A stretch of 64,000 nucleotides of DNA from Algoriphagus yeomjeoni (lineage in GTDB: Bacteria; Bacteroidota; Bacteroidia; Cytophagales; Cyclobacteriaceae): positions 1 to 64,000 of the forward strand of contig NZ_QLLK01000008.1 in assembly GCF_003259505.1 (NCBI RefSeq). The letters run 5' to 3'. A program made the translations under genes and the position numbers. The notes beneath the pieces are model-generated. The model saw only the letters and a program-made list of their open reading frames with translations. It ran no database searches and was not told where the DNA came from. This document shows positions 1 to 11,600 of this stretch, one piece after another (position 1 is the stretch's first letter; each line of letters starts with the position of its first letter).

Positions 1-83
1 ACAGGATAGACTTCATTAAATGGTATGTGTTTTTGTCCAATAAAAAATGAGTTTTCAAAGCCATAGAGCATATCAAAAAAAGT

Positions 84-117
84 AAGGTCTGGCAAAAAAT
101 TACCAGACCTCTTTTTT
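84..117 (+). terminator. Rho-independent terminator
   Basis: An 8-bp perfect stem (AGGTCTGG at 85-92, CCAGACCT at 103-110) with a 10-nt loop is followed by a T run at 112-117. It probably ends transcription of a plus-strand gene lying left of the window. Confidence 0.75.
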
Positions 118-270
118 CGTTTATGCGCTGACTTTATTGCTGACAAGTTGGTCTCCACCAGAGCCTGTTTCCTCTTCAAATCAACACTGGATATTAAGAA
201 ATTATCTCATTAAAGTCACCAACTATTTTTCAGTACATTACCACAAAAGCTCCAAAAGGCTTCAACAAAA

Positions 271-333
271 AACCACATAGACACATAGATTACATAGCCT
301 TGGAACTATTGTTTTCTGTGTATCTATATGGTT
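271..333. repeat. Palindromic repeat, copy 1
   Basis: The left arm AACCACATAGACACATAG pairs imperfectly with the right arm at about 316-333 (ending CTATATGGTT). The same element recurs at 597-659 and as half-sites at about 5744, 6029 and 30488. It can form a long hairpin in RNA and sits directly downstream (minus sense) of the tolC-like stop codon. Confidence 0.6.
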
Positions 334-350
334 TAAATGAAAAAAGCTAG

Positions 351-425
351 TTACTCCAATACCTCCAATGTACCCAGCTCATGCTGCATAGAAGCCTCTT
401 GAAAGAATAAGGTATTTATTGCCTG
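351..425 (-). pseudogene. Decayed 3' end of a second tolC-like gene
   Basis: Read on the minus strand this stretch gives a C-terminal tail ending QHELGTLEVLE and a stop at 351. It is nearly identical in protein and DNA to the tail of the intact TolC-like gene (QHALGTLEVLE, stop at 677). Upstream of about 425 the similarity ends and the frame no longer resembles TolC. The matching block also includes the noncoding flank down to about 244, at a constant offset of 326 bp. I read it as the remnant of a duplicated tolC copy; a partial tandem duplication fits equally well. Confidence 0.65.
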
Positions 426-596
426 TAATCCACTACAATAATGAATTGAAATCACCCAAAGGAATACTTATAAACTTCAATTTGGTTAACATTTTTCACC
501 ATTGTCAGAAGACCATTGTGAATAAATACTTTGAGATGCTTGATAATGAATATTTCAAATTATAGACAGCACAAGCTCCAAAAGGCTTTAACAAAA

Positions 597-659
597 AACC
601 ACGTAGATAAATGGATTATATAGCCCTTAAACTATTGTTATCTATGTATCTATGTGGTT
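597..659. repeat. Palindromic repeat, copy 2
   Basis: The left arm AACCACGTAGATAAATG faces the right arm CTATGTATCTATGTGGTT across about 25 nt. It is homologous to 271-333 and lies just after the stop of the intact TolC-like gene, so it could serve as that operon's 3' hairpin. Confidence 0.6.
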
Positions 660-676
660 TAAATGAAAAAAGCTAG

Positions 677-2011
677 TTACTCCAATACCTCCAATGTTCC
701 CAATGCATGCTGCATCAATACTTCTTGGAAATACAAAGTGTAAATCGCCTGGGCTTGATCTGACTGAGCAGCCACTAACTGTTGGTTTGCAGTAGCTAAA
801 TCGACGAAATTAGAAATTCCTAAGCGGAAGCGTTCTGCAATCGCAATTTGTGCTTCTTTCGCTGCCAATACTTGAATCCCCGTATTAGTTTCCTTCTTCA
901 CAGCAGCCATATAGTTCAGATAGGCTAGTTTCACATCTTGATATATTTTTCTATCCACAGATTCCTTCTGCAAAATCTGATTCTTGTAAGCCACTTTACT
1001 TCTACTCACATCCAGCCTAGTTTGGAAATTGTTGAAAATCGGAATGGAAAGGCTAAGTCCTAGCGTATTTTGTGGATATACCTTCCAAAGCTGATCTTGG
1101 AGATTCCTATCATCCAATGAGGTAAAGAAAGTATTGTAATTATAAAACGCCCCAATTCTTGGGTAGTACATGGCTTTAATCGCTTGCATATCCTTTTTGT
1201 AAGAGGTCACCAAAAGATCCTGCTGCGTACCATCTGCTCTATTTAATTGAGCAATTTCATACAACTCCTGCATCCCCATACCATCAAATCTTAACTCACC
1301 TGACTTAGGATCCACAGATTCCAAAACAGGCACTACCCCTGGCTCCAGTAGCAGGTATTCTGACAAGTCCCAAACATCATTTTCGTATTGCAACTCTGCA
1401 TCCACCAGCACAGATTCTAACCGTGCGACTTCTGATTCCTGATTATACTTGTCCGAAAGGGTGCGAAGTCCAGCATCCACAAAACCTTCAATTTGCCTTA
1501 AAGTCTCCTTTTGATTATCCAGGTTTTCTAGTGAAATCCTCACTATTTCCTGATCCAAAAGCACTTGAAGATACCTTCTAGCTACATCAAACATTACTTG
1601 TTGGGAAGCTCTATCAAGCCCTTTCTCACCAGCTTCATAGGCCAATTTCGCAGACTGAGTATCTAATATCCTTCTCCCAGCATTGAAAATAGGCATGCTC
1701 ATATTTAGACCAGCATTTACAATCTCATTGGTCACATTCGTTACTACGATTTCTCCTTCAATCTGCTGAAATTGCTGTCCTGACTGCTGCGAAAGGGAGC
1801 TGTTAATATTGGCATTTGGGAAATGGGAAAGAAAGGCTGACTGCTTCTGCAGCTTCAATACTTCCATATTGTTGGACTGGGTTTGGTAAGCAGCATTTGC
1901 AGATAAAGCTAAATCCACTGCTTTTCTGAAATCAATTCTTAAGGTGTCCTGAGCTTGAATTGTACCCGTTATCATCACTACTATTAGTAGCGCTATGTAC
2001 TTCTTAAACAT
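677..2011 (-). CDS. TolC-family outer-membrane efflux protein
   Basis: Outer-membrane channel of a tripartite efflux or secretion system. From ATG 2011 the N-terminus (MFKKYIALLIVVM...IQAQ) is a good Sec signal peptide. The mature protein has the TolC pattern of two similar halves: long heptad-rich helices, an NxxR-type segment (MPIFNAGRRI) in the first half and a matching SIPIFNNF segment with helices in the second. The length of about 444 aa is normal for the family. In-frame ATGs at 2026 and 2044 would overlap the upstream ATPase gene more; 2011 gives an 8-bp overlap suggesting translational coupling. No membrane-fusion protein is encoded next to it, which is odd for a complete pump; the FtsX permeases 4 kb away may supply the inner-membrane part. 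Exact substrate unknown. Confidence 0.88.
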   Translation of the reverse strand: MFKKYIALLIVVMITGTIQAQDTLRIDFRKAVDLALSANAAYQTQSNNMEVLKLQKQSAFLSHFPNANINSSLSQQSGQQFQQIEGEIVVTNVTNEIVNAGLNMSMPIFNAGRRILDTQSAKLAYEAGEKGLDRASQQVMFDVARRYLQVLLDQEIVRISLENLDNQKETLRQIEGFVDAGLRTLSDKYNQESEVARLESVLVDAELQYENDVWDLSEYLLLEPGVVPVLESVDPKSGELRFDGMGMQELYEIAQLNRADGTQQDLLVTSYKKDMQAIKAMYYPRIGAFYNYNTFFTSLDDRNLQDQLWKVYPQNTLGLSLSIPIFNNFQTRLDVSRSKVAYKNQILQKESVDRKIYQDVKLAYLNYMAAVKKETNTGIQVLAAKEAQIAIAERFRLGISNFVDLATANQQLVAAQSDQAQAIYTLYFQEVLMQHALGTLEVLE

Positions 2012-2687
2012 GAATAATCGCTTCATCTTTTTCAATTTTACCATCCAGCATATCGATCAATCGAGTGCCGTAATCTGCATTTTCCCTGGCATGCGTAGCC
2101 TGAATAATAGTAGTCCCCTCACCGTGCAATTCCTGAAAAACTTCCATGATTTCCTTAGCCTGACCTGAATGCAAATTCCCCGTAGGTTCATCAGCTAGGA
2201 GCACACGGGGTTTGCCTGCTACTGCCCTTGCGATACCTACCAACTGCTGTTGTCCACCTGATAATTGAGCTGGAAAAAGATCCTTTTTGGCCACCATATT
2301 GAAGCGGTCAAGAAGGTCAGCGATGATACTCTTACGCTCGTTGGAAGACACTCCTCTATACAAAAGTGGCGTTTCGATGTTTTCATAAACCGTCAATTCA
2401 TCGATCAGGTGATAAGCTTGAAAAATGTATCCAAACTCACTTTTGTGAAGTGCCGAACGCTCCCGTTCTTTCATTTTGGCAAGATTTCTATCCCCAAACC
2501 AGTATTCTCCTTCATAGTCTTCATCCAGTAATCCAAGGATATTTAAAAGTGTAGATTTCCCTGCGCCACTTGGCCCCATAAGGGTGATAAACTCTCCTTC
2601 GTTGATGGTAAGATTTATGCCTTTGAGAATAAAAACACGCTGAAATCGTGATTCAATGTACTTGTCTAAATTCTTAAGTTGTATCAT
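2004..2687 (-). CDS. ABC transporter ATPase, MacB/LolD type
   Basis: Cytoplasmic ATPase subunit that would energise an FtsX/MacB-like permease. All motifs are present: Walker A GPSGAGKST at 38-46, Q-loop Gln90, signature LSGGQQQ from 142, Walker B VLLADEP at 162-168 with catalytic Glu167, and the H-loop His199. The 227-aa length is typical of the LolD/MacB-N/FtsE group, which handles lipoproteins, peptides and macrolides. The downstream TolC gene overlaps its end, so the two are one operon. No permease gene adjoins it, but three orphan FtsX-type permeases lie at 6.2-13.7 kb, and both loci share an upstream palindrome, which makes them likely partners (inference). Confidence 0.93.
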   Translation of the reverse strand: MIQLKNLDKYIESRFQRVFILKGINLTINEGEFITLMGPSGAGKSTLLNILGLLDEDYEGEYWFGDRNLAKMKERERSALHKSEFGYIFQAYHLIDELTVYENIETPLLYRGVSSNERKSIIADLLDRFNMVAKKDLFPAQLSGGQQQLVGIARAVAGKPRVLLADEPTGNLHSGQAKEIMEVFQELHGEGTTIIQATHARENADYGTRLIDMLDGKIEKDEAIIHV

Positions 2688-5600
2688 TTTTAATTGAAGT
2701 ATTTGAAAATTGAAAAACTGGAAGATTAAACTAGCCCGTTAAACCACTTAGTTTAATTGTACTCACTAGCATCTAAGCTGCCCGGATTCCTTGACTACTG
2801 TAACCTGCCACTGAATACAGCCAACTTCTCTTTTCCACATTTATGCCACAAAAAATGCCTCTGGATTGACTCCAGAGGCATTTTTTAATATAAATCTAGT
2901 TCGCTTTCTCGAACATTTTTGTTCGCCAGCGAACAAAAGAAATTATCAAGTTTCAATTTTCAAAGTACAAAGTAGTAGTCCCAAAGAGTAAAGTCAAAGT
3001 TATTGCTGAGCGAGGTCTCGACTTCGACCTTACACGGCGTCTCAATTCTAAAACTGCCTTATTTCTTGATTCCCGATTCTTGACTCTAAAATCTAATGTC
3101 TTGCTACTTGGTACTAGAATTCACGATACTTCCCGTCCAAAAACTCATTCGGTTCTTTTTCATCAAACTTGGCTTTTTTGCTATTCCAGTGCAATGTTTG
3201 ATTTGGGAATCTACCTGCAATCACTCCAAGTAGAATCGTCTCGGTCAATCTCGCTGCATAAGAGAATGGCGCAGTAGTTTCCCCTTTGCCTAGACAAGCA
3301 TCCACAAATTGATGGTAATGTTTCTTGCTTTCAGCATCATAATCCTTCACAGGCTTACCCAAATTGAATGATTCTATGTCCATCTCCACATACTTACCAT
3401 CCACGATTTTTCGAGGTAGCTGCTGGAAGTGTGGCAAAAGCAACCTGCCTTTTTCACCCATAAACATAGCTCCTTGGTCTGGTAAAGTTTCTCCATCTGG
3501 CAAAACTAAATCTAGGTGATTTGAGGGTGCTCCTCCGCCGTCATACCAAACCCATTTTAGCTTTTCAGCTGTATAATCAGTGCCTGGAAATTCATACGTA
3601 ACAATATTGTGTTCAGGGAATCCAAAACCAGTAGGAAGACGACATTCGTTAAGGATGGTCTCAGGCACATCAAGCTGAAGCGCATTGTATGGCGTATCAA
3701 AAATATGTACGCCCATATCTCCTAGAGTACCACAGCCGTAATCCATGACCTTCCTCCAGTTCCCCGGATGATAAAACCCCTCCTTGTATGGACGCTCAGC
3801 AGCAGTTCCTTGCCATAGGTTCCAATCCAAGGTACTCGGAACAGGATCAGATCCCGTTGGTCCAGGGCCATCATATCCCCAGTTTTTAGGAGACCAAGCT
3901 CTTACCGTGTGTACTTTACCTATAATTCCTGACTGGATAAGTAGCGTCGCTAATTTGTAGTCATAGAACGAGTGAACTTGGATGCCCATTTGAGTTACCA
4001 AATTCCTCTCAGCGGCCATTTTATTCATCGCTCTAGCCTCACTCACATGATGTGTAAGCGGTTTTTGGCAATACACAGGCTTGTTCAATTCCATGGCCAT
4101 AATAGATGCTGGCGCATGCGTATGATCCGGAGTAGAGACTATTACTGCGTCAATATCATCCCCCATATCCCTGAGCAATTCTCTATAATCCGCGTAGGTT
4201 TTTGCGTTTAGATGTAAAGCTTTGGCTTTGGCTAGATTGATACTGTCCACATCACATAAGGCAACTACATCCACTAATTCATGTGAGGAAATTGCGTCCA
4301 AATCTGCCATCCCCATACCGCCAAGGCCAATGTGAGCAGTTCTTAATCTTCCTGCAGCGTTCAGGTTGCTTAAAAACGAAGGTGCCAATGCAGCTCCAAA
4401 TAAACCAATACCACTTTTTTTGACGAAGTCCCGGCGATCCATTACTGAAATTTTCTTACTCATTTTCTTATTATAGTTATTTCTTGGTTGCTTATAATTC
4501 TTTGATTCTGATATCCTTAAAATAGACAACATCTCCATGCCCTAAAAACCCAATATGCCCTGAGCTTTTCACCAAGCCTGGATGATCTTTATGATCTAAT
4601 GTGCCATCCTTACTTGCTTCCAAATAATCGCCTTCAAGAATGGTAGTACCGTTCACGATTACCTGAATTTTCGGATGGTTCACTATCACTGTTTGTTGAT
4701 TCCACTCTCCTACCGGCTTCAAAAAGCCACGTCTGGCAGGAATAACTCCATAAACGGACCCATGATACTGGTAGACTTCAAGTTCCGCATACTTATCCGC
4801 GGTATTATCCAAAATCTGGAGCTCTTTGCCAACATAAGCAGCATCTCCTTCAAGTGGCGCGTGAATTCCCAAACCATTATTGGCTCCTGGGGTTAGTTTG
4901 AACTCAAAGTGAAGAATGAAATTACCATATTCTTTTTCGGTGTAGAGATTACCTCCCCCTCCACCCTGCGGATCGATGACGATCATTCCATCTTGAGCTT
5001 TATAGGACTCCTTATTACCAACCCATCCTTCCAAATTAGTACCATTAAAAAGCGAGGTGAAGCCTGATTCAGTTGATTTGCTTTGGGCTTTTACCCCAAA
5101 AATTACTGCCAAAAATATAATGGTAAAGAAGAAAGCTTTGGTCTTTGTCATGGCGATATCGAGATGAAATAAATCGATGATGGATAAAACGTTGGCACAA
5201 TTTAACTTTTATGGGCAAATTCTGGTAGTTTAACTTAATTAAAAATTTTATTTACTCTTGAGGTTATTTATTGATTTTTTTGGAAAAGATGGAGAGGGAA
5301 GTCAGTACAAAGTAGCTAGTAACAAGTATCAAGTCTGCCTGAGGAATTGTATATATGATATCTGGAAATGGTGCAAAGGGCAGGATTCAGAAAGGGCTAC
5401 AAAAACACCGCACCTATGGTGCTTTTACATTGATCCAGGCTCCTCATCTCTATGTATACTATGTGTCTATGTGGTTAAAAAAAACAAGTCAAGTCTTCAA
5501 AAATCCTCTACCGTAGGTTATATTTTTTGGCTAGTGGTATAAAAAATTTGCGCCGATGCGCATTCGTAGGAAATATTTACCCTCCCTTCGTTTTGGCGAG

Positions 5601-8600
5601 CCGTCATCATCTCTATTGACATCATTCCGGCCAAAACCCCGATTCGGCATACGATCCTATTACCCCAGGTTGAAACCTGGGGCTACAAAAACACCGTACC
5701 TATGGTGCTTTTACATTAATCCAGGCTCCTCATCTCTATGTGAACTATGTATCTATGTGGTTAAAAAAAAAAAGCAAAGCCTCAAAAATACTCTACCGTA
5801 GGTTATATTTTTTGGCTAGTGGTATAAAAAATTTGCGCCGATGCGCATTCGTAGGAAATATTTACCCTCCCTTCGTTTTGGCGAGCCGTCATCATCTCTA
5901 TTGACATCATTCCGGCCAAAACCCCGATTCGGCATACGATCCTATTACCCCAGGTTGAAACCTGGGGCTACAAAAAAACCGTACCTATGGTGCTTTTACA
6001 TTAATCCAGGCTCCTCATCTCTATGTGAACTATGTATCTATGTGGTTTAAAAAAACAAGTCAAGGCTTCAAAATACTCTACCGTAGGTTATATTTTTTGG
6101 CTAGTGGTATAAAAAATTTGCGCCATTGCGCCGTTGCGAAAGACACCTTGCATCGCAGTCCATCCCCACACTGCTCACTGCGACTGATAAATGCCTACTA
6201 AGCTACTCGCTCTTCAATACCTTCGCAGGATTCGTTTGCGAAGCCACATAGGAATGAATCCCAACGATGAGCAAACAAATTGCCATCACTCCCAAACCAG
6301 CCAAAGCAAATATCAAATAGGGCATATCGACTCTCGAATTGAATCCATTCAGCCAGTCATTCAGAAAATAATACGCTGGGAAAATCGCTATCAAAAATGA
6401 TACGCCAACCAAAATCATGTACTCTTTAGAAAGCAGGAAAATGATCTGCTGCAAGGTGGCTCCCAATACTTTTCGGATGCTGATCTCTTTGGTTCGCTCG
6501 GCAATGGTGAAACTGGAAAGTCCAAACAAGCCCAAACAGGAAATCAAAATCGCCAAGGCACAGGCGAATCCCAGCACATTTTTGATCTTCATATCCTCCT
6601 GATAGAATCGGTCAATCTGCGTATCCAAAAAACTAAAGGAAGCTTCCTCGTAAGGGTAAACTGTAAGGTAAATCTCCTCAAGTCGCTCCTTGGCCGCAGC
6701 CAAATTCTGATCAGAGTTTAGCTTTACATTGACTGATTGGAAGTAAGGAGCATTATAAGTGAATAATAAAGGCCGGATTTCCTCACGCATAGACCTGGAA
6801 TGAAAATCCCCTACCACTCCGATGATCTTCACTTGCTTCTGACTATATCCGATTTCAGCTCCGATGGCTTCTTCAGGACTTGAGAAACCGGCCTCCTTCA
6901 CAAATTTGGCATTGACCATGATTTCGTCCTCCCGGTCTATACTAGCCTCACCTGCCAAAATCAGAATGCCATTCACCCCTACAAAAGCCGAATCCACATT
7001 CATCACCTGAATCGAAAGCTCTTCAAAGGTGGTATCAACTGGCACCTTTACGATGGACGTCCACAGACTCGTTGAGGACGCCAAACTACCGCTCAGGCTG
7101 GTACGCTTCACCATCGCTTCCTGATTGTATCGATCCTGAAGTTGGAGCATTTTATCCGGATCAGACATAAATGGCAAGTGGGCATACAGCACCGCTTCCT
7201 TGTCAAACCCAAGCGGCTGACTCGTCACGTATTTCAACTGATAGCTTAGCACCAACACCAAAATAATAAAGGCTATGGAGGAGGAAAGCTGGATGACCGT
7301 AAGATTTTTCCTCAGGAAAACACCTACCGAAAATTTCCCATCTCGGGTCATTTCTCCCTTTAGCGCCCGCTGAGGATCATAATTGGAAAGAATAAACGCA
7401 GGGTAAATACCAGTGATCAAGGTCAACAAAACCGGGAATACTGTATAAAAGAGGATGTTCGTAAGCGAAAAGTAAGCTATCGCAAAATCCTGTGGCAGAT
7501 AGGTAGAAAAAATCAACTTGAGCCCTTCCACAAAGGCCAAAGCCAAAAGAGTACTCGTGAAAATAATTAAAAATGTCTCCACCAAAAACTGTGAGATCAA
7601 TTGAAATCTTGTTCCACCAATTGTCTTCCTAATCCCAACTTCCTTAGATCGACTTATCGCTTGCGCCGTTTCCAAATTCACAAAATTCAAAGTAGCCAGC
7701 ACCAGAATGATCAATCCTATAAAAATCAAGCCCTTTAAAAATGTCTTGGATACGTGGGTACTTGCATAATTTGGCTGAAAATGCATTTCAGAAAGCGGCT
7801 CGGTGAAAAAACTTGTGGCGTATTCACCGTCATCCTCAGCCTCCATATTTTTTACTATCAAAGGTTTGAAAGCTTCATCCACTGATTCTGGAGTGACACC
7901 CTCGGCAAGTTTGACAAAAAGCTGACTGCTGGAATTCACCGAAGTCCAATCGTGCAAGCCATACCACTCGATCTGTTCCTGTGTTCGGATGGTACTCAGC
8001 GATACGAAATCCCTGAAAATGAAGTCAGTATTTTCAGTGTAATCAGCAATCACACCAGTGACTTTAGCATAAATAGAATCCGAATCCACAAACATCAACT
8101 CTTGCCCAAGTACATCTGAAGCCTCAGAACCAGGGAAATATTTATGCATACTAGCTTCAGAAATCACGACAGATTCCGGTTGAAGCAGAGCAGTTTCAGG
8201 ATTCCCTGCAAGCCACTCTCTCGGAAATATCTTGAAGAAACCAGGGTCTGCAAAAGTGACTTCATTAGTCCTCCCAAATACCTTATCCGTAGCTGGCAAT
8301 GCAACTAAAGCCTGATACATGGTATAAAGCCTGCCTTTTTCTTCCAAACCTGCTATCTCATCGGTAATCACTTCACCAAGCGGACCCGGCGTTCCAGAAT
8401 TAGGAAAACTCCCCCCATCTCCCCAGTCTGTCAGGGTGTTGATACGGAAAATCCTATCCTTATCCGGGTGAAACTGATCAAAACTATAGGAATGCATCAC
8501 CACGTTGAAAATCAAAAAACAGATCGCAATCCCAATCGACAAACCTAAAATGTGGATTGTAGCTCTTAGCTTATTTCTTTGGAGGTTTCTATAGGCTATT

Positions 8601-11600
8601 TTGAAGTAGTTTTTTAGCATTTTTTATAGAGGATTGAAAAATTGGAATATTTTAAAATTGGAAGATTAGATGGTTCATTTTAATCGTCATTGCGAGCGAG
8701 GCACGAGCGAAGCAATCTAATAGGTAAAGGAGATTACTTCAATACAGATTGCTTACCCGACCTATGATGACAGGACGTTCTTCACAATGACGAAACTTAA
8801 CTGCATTTTATTCATCATTCAATATATCTGCAGGATTGACAAAGACGGCTTTCGCTGTTTGGTAAGCAGTCGCTATCAAAAACATTAGAAGTATCGAAAG
8901 GGAAGGGATTAAGAAAAACCATAAACCCAAAGACACTTGAACATGAAATTTCTCCAACCAGCCTGAAAGGATAAAATAGGAAACTGGAATCCCAGCTAGA
9001 AAACAGACGCTTAGCCAAACCAGGTATTCGCCTGAAATCAAATTCAAAAGCTGAAACGGAGTAGCACCAAGGATTTTCCTTATACTCAATTCCTTATTTC
9101 TCTGGAGAACCAATTGGTTTGTTACACCTAAAATCCCCATTACGGCAATTAAAACCGCCACTAACGAAGCCATTCCAAATAGTTGCACAAACTGCTGCTC
9201 GCTTTTGTATTGTTTATCAAAATGCTCATCAAGAAAGTAATATTCAAAAGGAGAACTTACATATGCCTTTTTGAAAATTCGTTCTACTTCCTTAAGTGAA
9301 GCAGTTGGATCTGAGCCAGTTATATCAACTACATAATAATTTAGATCCTGAGGCGAATAATTGAGCACCATGGGATCAATCTCTACATTTACTCCTTGCT
9401 GCCGATAATCATCGACCACCGCCACAATTGGGATCTTTCCATTTCTGGACTCCAATAGCTTTCCAATTGCTTCTTCTGGATTTTGAAAACCTAAAGCTGC
9501 AAGTGCCTTTCTATTAATTATAGCTTCAGATCCTTGATCTAGGGCCAAATTGAATGGTCTTCCTGCCAAAAATTTAATCTCAAAAACATCAAAATATCCT
9601 TCACCAACACTCAGCGAGGTGTACATGACCCCATTTTTCTCTTTCCCTTCTACATGATAGTCATCAGAACGCCAATACACTTCATTACCTGGAATCTCAT
9701 TAGTAGCTCCAATACTTGTAACTGCGTTCAGTGATCCAATAGAATTCTGAATTTGCTCTTGATAATTACCACTCCCTTCCACAAACAGCATGGGCGAGCG
9801 AAAGACCAACTTATCTTCTAAACTAAGCCCCAAATTCTGGTCTCTCATAAAATTGAGCTGTTTATAAACGGTTAAAACTCCCGCTATAATTACCAAACAA
9901 AACACCAATTGAATTACTAAAAGAGGTCTAGCGAAAGCCGATTTCAGCTTAAACTTAAGTGTACCTTTCAAAGCTCCGGCAGGAGAAAATGAGGCAAGAA
10001 TAATAGCAGGATAAATCCCTGACAACAATGTTCCAAATACCCAAAACGCTAGGATATAGGATGCAAAGGAGTCAAATTGAAAAATATCTTTTGGTAAACC
10101 CAAGTCCAACACCGAATTCAATAAATCACCACAACTAAGCACCAATAAGGTGGCTAATACACTGGCAAGAAGATTTAATAGAAAACTTTCGAATAGGAAC
10201 TGAAAAAATATCTGAATCCGATCTCCACCAGAAACTTTCCGCACTCCTATTTCTTTGGCGCGAGTCATGGCTTTAGCGTTTGAAATATTGATGGAATTCA
10301 GATAAACCATCAGCAAAACAAACCCTGCTATCCAAAGGAAATAATTCAGCTTCTCTCCATCTACACCCTTTTCATATTCGCCCGTATACTCCAAACTAGT
10401 ATGGATAGCATTCACAGGCTGTAAACTCAGATCCCAGTTCGACCCACTAGTTTTCAAAGATTCTCCATAGTGCGCTTGAAGACTTTTATTGATTGCCAGT
10501 TCTGTTTCTGGTACGGATGCCGCTGGAGATAATTTCAGAAATGAAAATTGATTTAACCAATCAAAAGACTGATCAATTCCCTTTCCGATAAAGTGATGAA
10601 GCGTAGCATAGGAAATAAGAATTTCTGGTCTTAAATGGCGATTAGTGGGAGTTGAATTATAAATCCCAACCACTTGGAATTCTACCGTTCCGTCAAAATT
10701 GGTGCTGTTGATTTCCAACGTCTTTCCAACAGGGTTTAAGGCTCCAAATATTTTCTCAGCTGTTGATTTTGACAACATTGCCTTCAGAGGCTCATTCATT
10801 TGATCAAAATCACCCTTAATCAAATCCACATCAAAGAATTCAAAGTAGTGCTGATCAGTCAAGAAGATATTTTCCTCTCTGACAAATTGCTCCTCAAAGC
10901 CAGCAATAACTTCTCCTAAGATCACAACCCGACTAAAATCCTCCACAGAAGCTATTTCTTTTGCAAAGGTCTCGCCCATTGCCGGTGAAGTTCTAGCACT
11001 TTTTTCTACGAGTCCATCATTGGAAATTGAGGTTAGATTCACCCGATATAGCTGATCAGAATACATGAGATCTGAATCATAACTTTGCTCAAAATTCACA
11101 TAAATCAAAATGATCAACGCAGCGCTTATACCTATTGCCAGACCACCAATATGGATTATGGAGTTGACTTTGTCAGAAACCAACTTTCTCCAGAGTATCT
11201 TAAAATAGTTTTTTAGCATTTTTTTTATCGATTGAAAAATTGAATTATTATAAAATTGGAACATTGCGATTCTACATCAGAAATCCGAAATCGGAAATCG
11301 GATCACTCGTCCTTCAGCGTCTTTACCGGATTCATTTGCGTAGCGCGATAGGACTGTGCCGATACTATCACTAAAGTGAACAGGATCCCGGCGACTCCTA
11401 AAATCGAAAAGTTCAGCCAAGAAGGCCATTCTTTCACAGCAAACTGTTCAATCCAACTTTGCATAAAGTACAAACTCAGTGGCAAACCCACCATAACTCC
11501 CACGATGGTAATCACTAGAAATTCCTTATTGAACATCCAGGAAATACTCCAACTTGATGCGCCAAGCACTTTCCTAATTCCGATTTCCTTGGTACGTCCT

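Larger units (their letters stand above)
1..676. other. Left-edge noncoding region
   Basis: No complete gene is visible. One forward frame (3-50) reads a short tail ending in a stop at 48-50 and could be the 3' end of a plus-strand gene cut by the window edge, but it is too short to identify. The rest holds a terminator hairpin (84-117), two copies of a palindromic repeat (271-333 and 597-659) and a decayed copy of the tolC 3' end (351-425). The stretch 430-570 shows nothing recognisable. Confidence 0.6.
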